A stretch of 64,000 nt of DNA. Origin: UBA1381 sp964399965. GTDB taxonomy: Bacteria > Bacillota > Clostridia > UBA1381. The notes under the pieces are model-generated. The model saw only the letters and a program-made list of their open reading frames with translations, was not told the origin of the DNA and did not search any database. Below are positions 8,113 through 15,597 of the stretch, piece by piece. Location of the stretch: positions 1 through 64,000 of the forward strand of contig CAYNRX010000001.1 of NCBI GenBank assembly GCA_964399965.1. Direction: 5' to 3'. How positions within the stretch are numbered: position 1 is the first letter of the stretch; the number at the start of each line of letters is the position of its first letter. Position numbers and translations under genes: made by a program.

Positions 8113-9708
8113 TTATATTGAGTGATCATAGTGATCCGCGGCAGCCCTTCCCGCCTTGCTTCCGATCGCATTATATGTACTCTGGTTATAATGATATCTG
8201 TCCTTCATATCGTCCAGGTATCCTTCAAGGCTCCCGGCAAGAACAAAAAAATCATCGTTCTCGCAAAGTGATAATTGCGCGTCCCTTATAACAGCATAGC
8301 GTTCGTCCCATTCAGCTCCCGTGAGTCCGCCATTGCCGTCAGGATAATCTACATAATTGTAATGTCCGGTCTTGATCAGAAAGCACCCCTTTGCACCGTG
8401 CTTTGCAAATACATCTATTATTGCTTTTGTGTTTGCCGTATACGTTGCCGCATCCACTCCCGCGTCGCCATCGCTTTCTCCTTGACACCACACAACAAAT
8501 ATTCGTTCTACTTTTATGCCGCTGTCCTCAAAAAACCTCTTTGCCAAGTCAAGCCTTTGCACAGCGTCGTTTACATATCCGCCTATCCATTCGGCAGTGC
8601 TCGTGCCTCCCATAGAAGCGGATACGGCCGCGATCTGTCTGCCCGTTTTGCTGTGATATTCGTTTACAAATGCGCTTACCAAACTGCCTGTACGTTTTGT
8701 ACTGCCATCCGCATTGACGTCCGTCAGTCCGCCCGCATTGTCTTCGTTTAGTCCGAACGGTTCTGCTATCGGAACCAGCCTATTGGGAGCGCTCACCGCC
8801 TTATACTCAAAGCCCGCATTCTCATCGCAGCTCACCGCATCAGCAGCACTGCCTCTGCCGGACATATTCGACTGTCCGGCAAATACAGCTATATCCACCG
8901 TATCGGCTATATTCTTCGGCAGCCCGGTAATTTCATCAGCAAATACTTCCTTAAGCGTGTCCTTTACTAACGGGACGTAAAATTTTCTACATGCCATTTC
9001 ATTTGGGTGCGAGCCTGCGCCACCCATTATATACCGCTCCATCTGCTCCGGCACACGCGTGTCAAGAATAGTATCTTTAAAGATATCAGCCACCTCAACT
9101 CCCCAGTCCGCGCATATTTTTACAGCAAGCTCCCGCAGTGCGCTCTGAGTCTCCCAGTCTCTTCCGCCCGACTTGTGTATCGTAACGAACACGATAGGCG
9201 TATTCGGCCATTTCTGCTTCATCGCATATATGATCTCCTCAAAACCGCCGCAGAAAGTCGTATTGTCAAATTCCGCTGCATCACTGCCCTGAATTGCACC
9301 GAGGTTCTCCATAATGTTTATATGGGCGCCGTTCGAATTAAAGCTGTCGGTCGCCGGATCGCCATAGGCATCGTTTGTGTATCCGTCAAAGACTATTACA
9401 TCCGGCGTCTCGGCCGGGGCGTTCCTCACTTGAGTGATTATATAGTTACCCTTAATCGCTTCCGAAGGATCCTCCTTTTCTGCGCTGTCAGCATTGACAA
9501 CTGTCGCGCCGTTTACCGCGTACATACCAAGCTCTGTTCCGTATTCATCCGAGAGCAGTCTCATAAACGATCTTTCCGGTGCTGTATGACCGTATATGAT
9601 ACTGTCGCCAAACGCGTATATGCGTTTGGTGCTTAAAACGTGGTCAGGTATCTCTTCACTAATCTTATCAATACATCTCGTCTCGCTTGCATAATAAAGC
9701 GGCTTCAT
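8113..9708 (-). CDS. Two-domain carbohydrate acetylesterase (GDSL/SGNH + SASA)
   Basis: Likely removes acetyl groups from pectin or other acetylated polysaccharide. Residues about 28-255 are an SGNH hydrolase domain with the nucleophile motif AFGDSIIYG (Ser36) and a late GSHPNE block supplying His. Residues about 268-531 are a sialate-O-acetylesterase/CE6-like domain with FAGQSNMSGRG and WCQGESDGD. No signal peptide is visible, so it probably acts inside the cell on imported fragments. It lies upstream of the secreted PL11 lyase and carries the same 99-bp 3' element, which suggests a shared pectin role. Exact substrate is inferred. The ribosome site before ATG 9708 is weak (GGGGAT). Confidence 0.82.
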   Translation of the reverse strand: MKPLYYASETRCIDKISEEIPDHVLSTKRIYAFGDSIIYGHTAPERSFMRLLSDEYGTELGMYAVNGATVVNADSAEKEDPSEAIKGNYIITQVRNAPAETPDVIVFDGYTNDAYGDPATDSFNSNGAHINIMENLGAIQGSDAAEFDNTTFCGGFEEIIYAMKQKWPNTPIVFVTIHKSGGRDWETQSALRELAVKICADWGVEVADIFKDTILDTRVPEQMERYIMGGAGSHPNEMACRKFYVPLVKDTLKEVFADEITGLPKNIADTVDIAVFAGQSNMSGRGSAADAVSCDENAGFEYKAVSAPNRLVPIAEPFGLNEDNAGGLTDVNADGSTKRTGSLVSAFVNEYHSKTGRQIAAVSASMGGTSTAEWIGGYVNDAVQRLDLAKRFFEDSGIKVERIFVVWCQGESDGDAGVDAATYTANTKAIIDVFAKHGAKGCFLIKTGHYNYVDYPDGNGGLTGAEWDERYAVIRDAQLSLCENDDFFVLAGSLEGYLDDMKDRYHYNQSTYNAIGSKAGRAAADHYDHSI

Positions 9709-10093
9709 AATATCATCCCCATTTTATATTTGTCATTCAGCTTACTGTAGCTCATCGTCCCAGCACTGCCATAAAGCGCATCGTCTCATTTGTTATTTCA
9801 AGCCATTTCGCGCCCGATCCCATATCTTAGCTTACGCTCATATGCATCCAGGCCGTGCTTGGCATCGCTACTAGTTTCCATTTTATATCAATTATACTAT
9901 ATTTCATACTGAATTTCTAGCAAGATATTGCTTCTTCCTCACAAAAAGTATACGAATATTGCCCATATAAACGGTCTTTTATTATACAGGAGCAAATTAC
10001 AAAATACCGCCTATAACTGCAATAACTCAAGCAGTATATAGGCGGTATCATTTCTTACGACCGAACAGGCTCCTCATACATGCTTATCAGCAT
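9709..10093. other. Intergenic region with possible gene remnant
   Basis: Between the esterase and the DUF3737 gene. The minus strand between about 9885 and 9750 has two short overlapping frames (one ending REMA, the next AKWLEITNETMRFMAVLGR) that could be pieces of one broken gene; the family is not recognisable. A strong terminator occupies 10004-10048. Confidence 0.4.
10004..10048 (-). terminator. Terminator of the DUF3737 gene
   Basis: ATACCGCCTATA and TATAGGCGGTAT form a long stem, extended by an inner CTGC/GCAG pairing, followed on the minus strand by TTTTG. It lies about 45 bp past the stop codon. Confidence 0.85.
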
Positions 10094-10948
10094 TTACGCA
10101 CAATGCTTTGTGCCGCAGCATGTGATAACCTTGCCCTTTGCGTTTGGATCATCCATTATGATCTCTCCCACAGAAGGAACTTTTATCGTACCGGACAGCG
10201 GATTTTTGATGCTTACAACATCGGTCTTGATCTTGGCTTCCACTTCCGATTTTTCAAAGCAAAGGTCGGTGTCTATCATCTCACAATCGATAAGCCGTAA
10301 TCCTTTGCAGTAACAGAACGGCTGGGTGCCTATTATACGGCAGTTTATGAGCGTCAGCCCCTCTGAATACCAGGCCAGGTATTCGCCCTTTATAACGCTG
10401 TTCTTAACGGTCACATTGTGCGAATGCCAGAACGCATCCTTTGTATCAAAACGGCAGTTGGAAAACGTTCCGTTTTCAATATACTGGAAAGAATACTTCC
10501 CTTTAAAGTCAACGTCGGAAAATTCTACATTCTTTGCTCTTAACAGAAAATATTCACTTTCGGCAACGGTATTTTGCATACGTATGGTATCGGCCGACCA
10601 ACCAAACTCCGGCGAAATGATGTCGCAGCCGTCTATCTCGACATTGCGGCATTCACGCACCGCTTTTATTCCATGCATTTTCGTATTATATATACCTACA
10701 TTTTCAGAATACCACAACGCAGCCCTGCATTGCGGCGTCATCTCGCTGTCTCTTATCACCAGCTCCTTATCATGCCAGAACGGATAACGCAAATCGAAAA
10801 AGCAGTCCTCAGCAACAACCAAACGGCTTTCCTTGAATGCGCTCTCCCCGTCAGCCGGGCCTTCAAAGCGGCAATGTTTCACGGTCACATCTTCGCTCCC
10901 GTATAAAGCGCGCTCTGCATCGAACGTCCTGTTTTCAATAACCTTCAC
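10094..10948 (-). CDS. DUF3737 family right-handed beta-helix protein
   Basis: A 284-residue protein made almost entirely of short repeated turns of the type NVEFSDVDFKGKYS or NVTVKNSVIKGEY, as expected of a right-handed parallel beta-helix. The N-terminus (MKVIENRTFDAERALYGSEDV) is the hallmark of DUF3737. Biochemical function of the family is not known to me; the fold is shared with pectin-active enzymes, but no catalytic residues can be named. No signal peptide. The start is GTG 10948, chosen because AAAGGAG lies nine bases upstream. It sits between the alpha/beta hydrolase and the esterase, with its own terminator. Confidence 0.85.
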   Translation of the reverse strand: MKVIENRTFDAERALYGSEDVTVKHCRFEGPADGESAFKESRLVVAEDCFFDLRYPFWHDKELVIRDSEMTPQCRAALWYSENVGIYNTKMHGIKAVRECRNVEIDGCDIISPEFGWSADTIRMQNTVAESEYFLLRAKNVEFSDVDFKGKYSFQYIENGTFSNCRFDTKDAFWHSHNVTVKNSVIKGEYLAWYSEGLTLINCRIIGTQPFCYCKGLRLIDCEMIDTDLCFEKSEVEAKIKTDVVSIKNPLSGTIKVPSVGEIIMDDPNAKGKVITCCGTKHCA

Positions 10949-11060
10949 AAAAAAGACTCCTTTCCGTCTTTCGGAGAAAACGGACGGTCACAAGCATCTG
11001 TAGATCTCATGAACGTCCGTGTATTTTTATATATTCTCCGCTCAAACTAAAAAGCAATTA

Positions 11061-12050
11061 TCATTTCATATATTTATTGAAAAACTCCGTCATTTTATCA
11101 AACGGGATAACATCCGTTTTATCATACAGATCGATATGCACAGCTCCCGGAATTATCATAAGCTCCTTATTGTCTGTGTAATTATTGTCTTTTATCATAT
11201 CGGCATAGGCGTCCCGGCTAAAATAGCAGGAATGCGCTTTCTCTCCATGTATAACAAGAACTGCCGAACGTATCTCGTTGCTGTATTTTAAAATAGGCTG
11301 ATTCATAAACGAGATGCATCCGGTCACATTCCAGCCGTTGTTGGAGTTGAGTGAACGGGGATGATAACCGCGTCCGGTCTTATAATAGTCATGATAATCC
11401 TTAACAAAGAACGGGGCGTCCTCCGGCAGCGGATCGACAACTCCGCCGCCCGGGGCATAGCTGCCGTTTTTGTAATCCTGCGTTCTTTGAGCGTTCAGAG
11501 CACACCGTTTTTCATACCGCGCCTGTTCGCTGTCCTCGGAATCGAAGTAGCCCTTGGCGTTCACCCGCGTCATATCATACATCGTAGACGCTACGGTTGC
11601 CTTTATTCTCGTGTCTATTGCCGCCGCGTTGATCGCCATTCCTCCCCAGCCGCAGATGCCGATGATCCCTATCCTTTCCGGATCAACCGCTTCCTGCACC
11701 GACAGGAAATCGACCGCCGCCTGAAGATCCTCGGTGTTGATATCGGGAGAGGCCATGTATCTCGGCTGGCCGCCGCTCTCACCTGTAAACGAAGGATCAA
11801 AGGCTATCGTCAAAAATCCTCTTTCGGCCATAGACTGCGCGTAAAGTCCTGATGCCTGCTCCTTTACAGCCCCAAAAGGCCCGCAGACCGCTATCGCCGC
11901 CAGTTTTCCGGAAACGTTTTTCGGCACATACATATCGGCCGCCAACGTGATACCGTAACGGTTTGTAAACGTCACCTTGCTATGCTCGATCGCATCACTT
12001 TTGGGAAAAGTCTTATCCCATTCCTCTGTCAAAATCAATTTTTCTTTCAT
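11061..12050 (-). CDS. Alpha/beta hydrolase, FrsA/YcjY-like, with atypical nucleophile elbow
   Basis: A 329-residue cytosolic alpha/beta hydrolase. It opens with a beta-strand region (FTNRYGITLAADMYVP), has an oxyanion segment (VCGPFG), and later acid/His blocks (VLVIHGE.AHSC, IPGAVHIDLYD). The nucleophile elbow reads GICGWGG, where many relatives have GICASGG; the usual Ser is Trp, so the catalytic mechanism or activity is uncertain. The start at 12050 is preferred over an upstream ATG at 12086 because GGAGGG lies seven bases before it. A 214-bp insertion element sits directly upstream. Substrate unknown. Confidence 0.8.
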   Translation of the reverse strand: MKEKLILTEEWDKTFPKSDAIEHSKVTFTNRYGITLAADMYVPKNVSGKLAAIAVCGPFGAVKEQASGLYAQSMAERGFLTIAFDPSFTGESGGQPRYMASPDINTEDLQAAVDFLSVQEAVDPERIGIIGICGWGGMAINAAAIDTRIKATVASTMYDMTRVNAKGYFDSEDSEQARYEKRCALNAQRTQDYKNGSYAPGGGVVDPLPEDAPFFVKDYHDYYKTGRGYHPRSLNSNNGWNVTGCISFMNQPILKYSNEIRSAVLVIHGEKAHSCYFSRDAYADMIKDNNYTDNKELMIIPGAVHIDLYDKTDVIPFDKMTEFFNKYMK

Positions 12051-12080
12051 TATTATGCCCTCCGTCCATGTTTTTGTTTT

Positions 12081-12293
12081 AGTCAATTGCGAAACCTTTT
12101 CGCAATTGATTTCTGGCTAATGAAGAAAATAAAAGTTCCGTTGATTGGCGGTCTTGCGACCGCTGAAACTTTTATTTTCGCAATTTTTGACGCGCATGTC
12201 GTCAAAAATTGATTGAAATTCGAGGGTTTCACCCTCGAGCTCCCCAGAACAAGGAAATAATTGTAAAACGCCGTCGCGTTTTACAATTATTTA
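12081..12293 (+). mobile_element. 214-bp multi-hairpin MITE-like element, copy 1
   Basis: The stretch 12078-12293 aligns without gaps to 21472-21687 with 204 of 216 positions identical. It starts TAG and ends (T/C)TA with imperfect terminal inverted repeats (TAGTCAATTGCGAAAC at left; the right end in copy 2 reads TAGATAATTGCAAAAC in complement). It contains five successive hairpins. The flanks ATGTTTTTGTTTT (12068-12080) and ATGTTTTTATTTT (12293-12305) match at 12 of 13 positions, as a target-site duplication would. No open reading frame inside. It separates obgE from the hydrolase promoter region. Confidence 0.88.
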
Positions 12294-12404
12294 TGTTTTT
12301 ATTTTCTTGTGATCATTATAACACATTGACGAAAAAACATCAAATACTTACTTTCTATCTCATTTCATGCCTTTTGAACATCATAGAATAAATAAGCTGC
12401 AATA
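12087..12404. other. Intergenic region upstream of the alpha/beta hydrolase
   Basis: Almost entirely occupied by copy 1 of the 214-bp element (12081-12293). The remaining 110 bp down to the obgE stop are AT-rich, with nothing recognisable. Confidence 0.8.
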
Positions 12405-13682
12405 TTACCATACAAAATCAAATTCCAGATCGCCGATACGTACCGTATCGCCTTCCTTGACACCCTTTTCAACGAGAGCGTCTATAACACCCTTTTTCAT
12501 AAGCGCCCGTTGGAAAAATTGCAGGGATTCATTGTCCGAGAAATTAACGCTCCCTCCTACAGCTTCTATCCAGGAGCCGGATACCACATACGCGCCATCG
12601 TCACTGCGGCTTATCTCAAAGCCCTCGCCGTCATCAAATACCTCTTCATTGATATCCATCTCCGGTTCGAATATTTTTACCGGCGGCAGCTTAGACAGTT
12701 TTTCATAAACAGCATTCATCAGTTCACGTACGCCACGTCTTGTGGCCGCCGATATCTCAAACACCTCAACTCCGCGCCGTTCCATCTCCTCCAAAAAAGC
12801 AGTATATGCCGCCTCGTTCTGGATAATATCCGTTTTGTTGGCTGCCACCACCTGCGGCCGTTCCTCAAGCGCCATATCATACGAGGAAAGCTCCTCATTT
12901 ATTATATCAAAGTCCTCTATGGGATCTCTGCCTTCAATGCCGGAAACATCAACAACGTGTATCAATAGCCTTGTCCGTTCTATATGCCGCAAAAACTCAT
13001 GCCCCAGGCCTACGCCTTCACTTGCTCCCTCGATTATGCCGGGGATATCTGCCAGCACAAAGCTCCGGTGATCACCCAAATCGACCACACCCAGATTTGG
13101 CTCCAGTGTTGTAAAATGGTAGTTAGCTATTTTAGGCTCTGCCTTTGTAACTGAAGCCAATATCGTTGATTTACCGACATTGGGGAATCCGACCAAGCCT
13201 ACATCGGCTAACAGCTTCAGCTCCAGCACCACTTCTCGCTCATCGCCTTTTTGCCCATTCTTGGCAAAATTCGGCGTCTGTCGCACCGCCGTGGCAAAAT
13301 GCGCATTTCCCCAGCCTCCGTTGCCGCCCTTTGCTATCACTATATCTTCCCCGGGTACGGAAAGATCGGCTATTATACGGTTAGACGTGGCGTCGCGCAC
13401 GACTGTGCCCTGCGGCACTCGGATCACTATATCTTCGCCGTCCTTGCCCTTGCGGCGTTTGCCCGAACCGTCCCCGCCGGATGAGGCCGCATACTTGCGT
13501 TTATACCGGAAATCCATCAGCGTAGTAAGTCCCAGATCTACACGGAATATAACGTTCCCTCCGCGTCCTCCGTCTCCGCCGTCAGGGCCGCCGGCGGCTA
13601 CATATTTCTCCCGGTGGAAGGCTATTGCCCCGTTGCCGCCGTTGCCGGCCTTTACGAATATTTTGGCCTTGTCTGTAAACAT
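12405..13682 (-). CDS. obgE: GTPase ObgE/CgtA
   Basis: Ribosome-associated essential GTPase in 50S assembly and the stringent response. An N-terminal glycine-rich Obg fold (about 1-155, FVKAGNGGNGAIAFHREKY) is followed by the G domain with Walker A GFPNVGKST, G3 DIPGI and G4 NKTD, then the OCT domain (about 340-425) found in Gram-positive Obg. ATG 13682 is chosen; a GTG at 13691 would leave no space for the ribosome site AAAGGA. It follows rplU-rpmA in the standard order but is separated by an intrinsic terminator at 13722-13756. Confidence 0.96.
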   Translation of the reverse strand: MFTDKAKIFVKAGNGGNGAIAFHREKYVAAGGPDGGDGGRGGNVIFRVDLGLTTLMDFRYKRKYAASSGGDGSGKRRKGKDGEDIVIRVPQGTVVRDATSNRIIADLSVPGEDIVIAKGGNGGWGNAHFATAVRQTPNFAKNGQKGDEREVVLELKLLADVGLVGFPNVGKSTILASVTKAEPKIANYHFTTLEPNLGVVDLGDHRSFVLADIPGIIEGASEGVGLGHEFLRHIERTRLLIHVVDVSGIEGRDPIEDFDIINEELSSYDMALEERPQVVAANKTDIIQNEAAYTAFLEEMERRGVEVFEISAATRRGVRELMNAVYEKLSKLPPVKIFEPEMDINEEVFDDGEGFEISRSDDGAYVVSGSWIEAVGGSVNFSDNESLQFFQRALMKKGVIDALVEKGVKEGDTVRIGDLEFDFVW

Positions 13683-13721
13683 TGCCCTCACTTCCTTTCA
13701 CGAGTATCAGAATGCTGATAC

Positions 13722-13756
13722 AAAAAGAGGTATCTCAAAACCGAATTTGAGATACC
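13722..13756 (-). terminator. Terminator after rpmA
   Basis: On the minus strand GGTATCTCAAA and TTTGAGATACC form a perfect 11-bp stem followed by TCTTTTT. It lies between rpmA and obgE, so obgE is read through partially or has its own promoter. Confidence 0.88.
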
Positions 13757-13764
13757 CGCAATTA

Positions 13765-14019
13765 TTAGTCTGCGTATACGCTGCACTGGGTCTTGTCTCT
13801 GCCCTTGCGCTCGAAACGAACCTTTCCGTCGGTAAGTGCAAACAGTGTATCATCGCTTCCGATACCAACGTTTGTTCCCGGATGTATCTTCGTTCCTCTC
13901 TGTCTTACCAGTATATTGCCTGCCAGCACAAACTGACCGTCCGCTCTCTTGACGCCAAGTCTTTTTGACTCACTGTCACGACCGTTCTTTGTGCTACCCA
14001 TACCTTTTTTATGAGCCAT
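13765..14019 (-). CDS. rpmA: 50S ribosomal protein L27
   Basis: An 84-residue L27 beginning MAHKKGMGSTKNGRDSE, ready to place its N-terminal tail near the peptidyl-transferase centre. Most Firmicutes L27 proteins carry a roughly nine-residue N-terminal extension removed by the protease Prp. Here an in-frame TAA directly precedes the ATG, so no extension exists. The prp gene that usually lies between rplU and rpmA is also absent (31-bp gap). Ribosome site GAGGTG upstream. Confidence 0.97.
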   Translation of the reverse strand: MAHKKGMGSTKNGRDSESKRLGVKRADGQFVLAGNILVRQRGTKIHPGTNVGIGSDDTLFALTDGKVRFERKGRDKTQCSVYAD

Positions 14020-14050
14020 TTAAAACACCTCTGCTTTCCGTTTGGTTTTA

Positions 14051-14362
14051 TTATGCGTTGATCTTAGATATCTCTACCTTCGTAAAGGGCTGTCTGTGAC
14101 CCTTTTTCCGTCTGTAGTTTTTCTTGCTCTTCATTTTGAAAACATATATCTTTTTTGCACGGCCATTCTTTACGACCTTTGCTTCAACGGACGCTCCGTC
14201 AACTACCGGAGTCCCTACCTTTACATCATCATCGTTTCCTACCAGCAATACCTTATCAAAGGTAACATTCTCTCCTTCGTTCACATCGAGCTTTTCTACG
14301 AAAAGAACATCGCCCTCGGATACCTTGTACTGCTTTCCGCCTGTTTCAATTACTGCGTACAT
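14051..14362 (-). CDS. rplU: 50S ribosomal protein L21
   Basis: A 103-residue L21 (MYAVIETGGKQYKVSEGD at the start, KKGHRQPFTKVEIS near the end), the first gene of the rplU-rpmA unit. AGGAGG lies eight bases before the ATG. The 5' leader is about 95 nt long and structured (see the L21 leader entry). Confidence 0.98.
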   Translation of the reverse strand: MYAVIETGGKQYKVSEGDVLFVEKLDVNEGENVTFDKVLLVGNDDDVKVGTPVVDGASVEAKVVKNGRAKKIYVFKMKSKKNYRRKKGHRQPFTKVEISKINA

Positions 14363-14369
14363 TGATCTT

Positions 14370-14455
14370 AACCTCCTATATTATTGCGAAGACACGCTCT
14401 TGCAGGCGCTGCCCCATTTTCGGGCAAACCTTTAAAGCCTGCTTGATGCGGCTAC
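14370..14455 (-). promoter_or_regulatory. Probable ribosomal protein L21 leader
   Basis: The rplU leader includes AAAGGTTTGCCC, GGGGCAGCGCCTGCAAGAGC and related short helices, with a distal GCAGGC that can pair with GCCTGC. This resembles the known Firmicutes L21 leader thought to mediate autogenous control. Recognised by eye; a covariance-model search would settle it. Confidence 0.7.
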
Positions 14456-14461
14456 TTTGTT

Positions 14462-14490
14462 AGTATACCACGAAACTCTTGTAATGTCAA
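14462..14490 (-). promoter_or_regulatory. Promoter of rplU-rpmA
   Basis: Minus strand TTGACA (14490-14485), 17-bp spacer, TATACT (14467-14462). Near-perfect sigma-A promoter placed just before the L21 leader. Confidence 0.88.
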
Positions 14491-14557
14491 GCATTTTTTG
14501 CAAAATTTCACTCTGTCTCTATACGCCAAAAATTGCATTCCAAAATTTTTAAAACTA

Positions 14558-14586
14558 TTGCATTTTTAATAAATCTCATATATAAT
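14558..14586 (+). promoter_or_regulatory. Promoter of AraC-family gene (14623)
   Basis: TTGCAT, 17-bp spacer, TATAAT, with the ATG 37 bp after the -10. The same TTGCA -35 is seen before the two other AraC genes of the window. Confidence 0.75.
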
Positions 14587-14622
14587 ACTAGGTAGTAGAA
14601 TAATCACAGAAAGGAGAACGAC

Positions 14623-15474
14623 ATGCAAGACACCGTTGTACGCGCCGGGAGAAGAGGTTATTGGGTATACAGCAGCAGAACAACAGACGGCTACACTTTC
14701 GATTCGCATATGCACGTATGCTATGAATTTCTATATGTGACCGAAGGCCATTTCCTATATACTGTCGAGGGCACGGATTACAGTCTCTCACCGGGCGACA
14801 TGATCGTGACCGCTCCCAACGAGCTGCATTCTTTCAGCTTTCCCGAAAAATGCCGCTACAGACGTCATTTTCTCCATGTATATCCCCAGCTCATAGAACG
14901 GTATCCTGAGCAATCACAGGAGCTTTTGTCTCGTCAGCACGGTAAGAATAATCTGATACCGGCCGTTCTCGTAGATAAGTATAAAATACCGTATATCTTC
15001 TCCGAGCTTGATAATTACTGTACGCAGAAAAAGCCAGAAATGGATATCATGGTGCTGACTTTTGCCCTACAGCTTATAGTCAAATATACGTCCATACTCC
15101 GGGACGAAACGATACTAAACAGAAACATACGCCTTAACAATAATACCGAGCGCATACGTGAATACGTGGGGCGGAATTTCACCTCGCCGATAACGCTTGA
15201 TGAGATCGCCGATTATATGTTTTTGGACAAGTCCTATATCTGCCGCCTTTTTAAGCACGAGACAGGTGTGACTCTCAAAAACTATATAAATATGCGGCGG
15301 ATAATCCTCGCAAAAAACCTTATTCAAGCGGGCGGGAAACCAACGGCCGTCTACAGCGAATGCGGCTTCGATAACTACTCTACATTCTGGCGCTGTTTTC
15401 AAAAATATGCCGGCTCCACGCCGGAGCAGTTCCAACGCACGTGTTTGCCCGCCAAAAAAGCTGACAGCGGCTAA
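14623..15474 (+). CDS. AraC family transcriptional regulator with cupin sensor
   Basis: A 283-residue regulator. The N-terminal cupin region (about 20-100) has HMHVCYEFLYVTEGH and a PGDMIVTAPNELHSF segment typical of sugar-sensing AraC proteins. The C-terminal double helix-turn-helix (about 178-275) has ITLDEIADYMFLDKSYICRLFK and CGFDNYSTFWRCFQKYAGSTPEQF. AAAGGAG precedes the ATG. No sugar gene lies directly beside it; downstream is a convergent transglutaminase-fold gene, so the target is unknown. Confidence 0.9.
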   Translation: MQDTVVRAGRRGYWVYSSRTTDGYTFDSHMHVCYEFLYVTEGHFLYTVEGTDYSLSPGDMIVTAPNELHSFSFPEKCRYRRHFLHVYPQLIERYPEQSQELLSRQHGKNNLIPAVLVDKYKIPYIFSELDNYCTQKKPEMDIMVLTFALQLIVKYTSILRDETILNRNIRLNNNTERIREYVGRNFTSPITLDEIADYMFLDKSYICRLFKHETGVTLKNYINMRRIILAKNLIQAGGKPTAVYSECGFDNYSTFWRCFQKYAGSTPEQFQRTCLPAKKADSG

Positions 15475-15551
15475 AACGCAATTACAGGAAAACAACCCAT
15501 AAATACCAAAAGAGCTTATTGCATCCGCTGAAAATATCAACATAACATAAA

Positions 15552-15592
15552 ATCCGCCCGTATACCGCACAACGCTGTTATACACGGGCGGA
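15552..15592. terminator. Bidirectional terminator between convergent genes
   Basis: ATCCGCCCGTATA pairs with TATACACGGGCGGAT (one bulged CA step), giving a strong GC-rich stem between the AraC gene and the convergent transglutaminase-like gene. T-rich sequence follows on the plus side. Confidence 0.75.
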
Positions 15593-15597
15593 TCTGT

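Noticed and set aside
12081..12293. CRISPR array or tandem repeats in the hairpin-rich element
   Set aside because: The five hairpins have different sequences and no regular spacer pattern; the unit repeats only as a whole.
13180..13968. Plus-strand frame of 262 codons across obgE and rpmA
   Set aside because: Antisense to two conserved genes and runs through the rpmA terminator; Pro/Ser-rich translation typical of a shadow frame.
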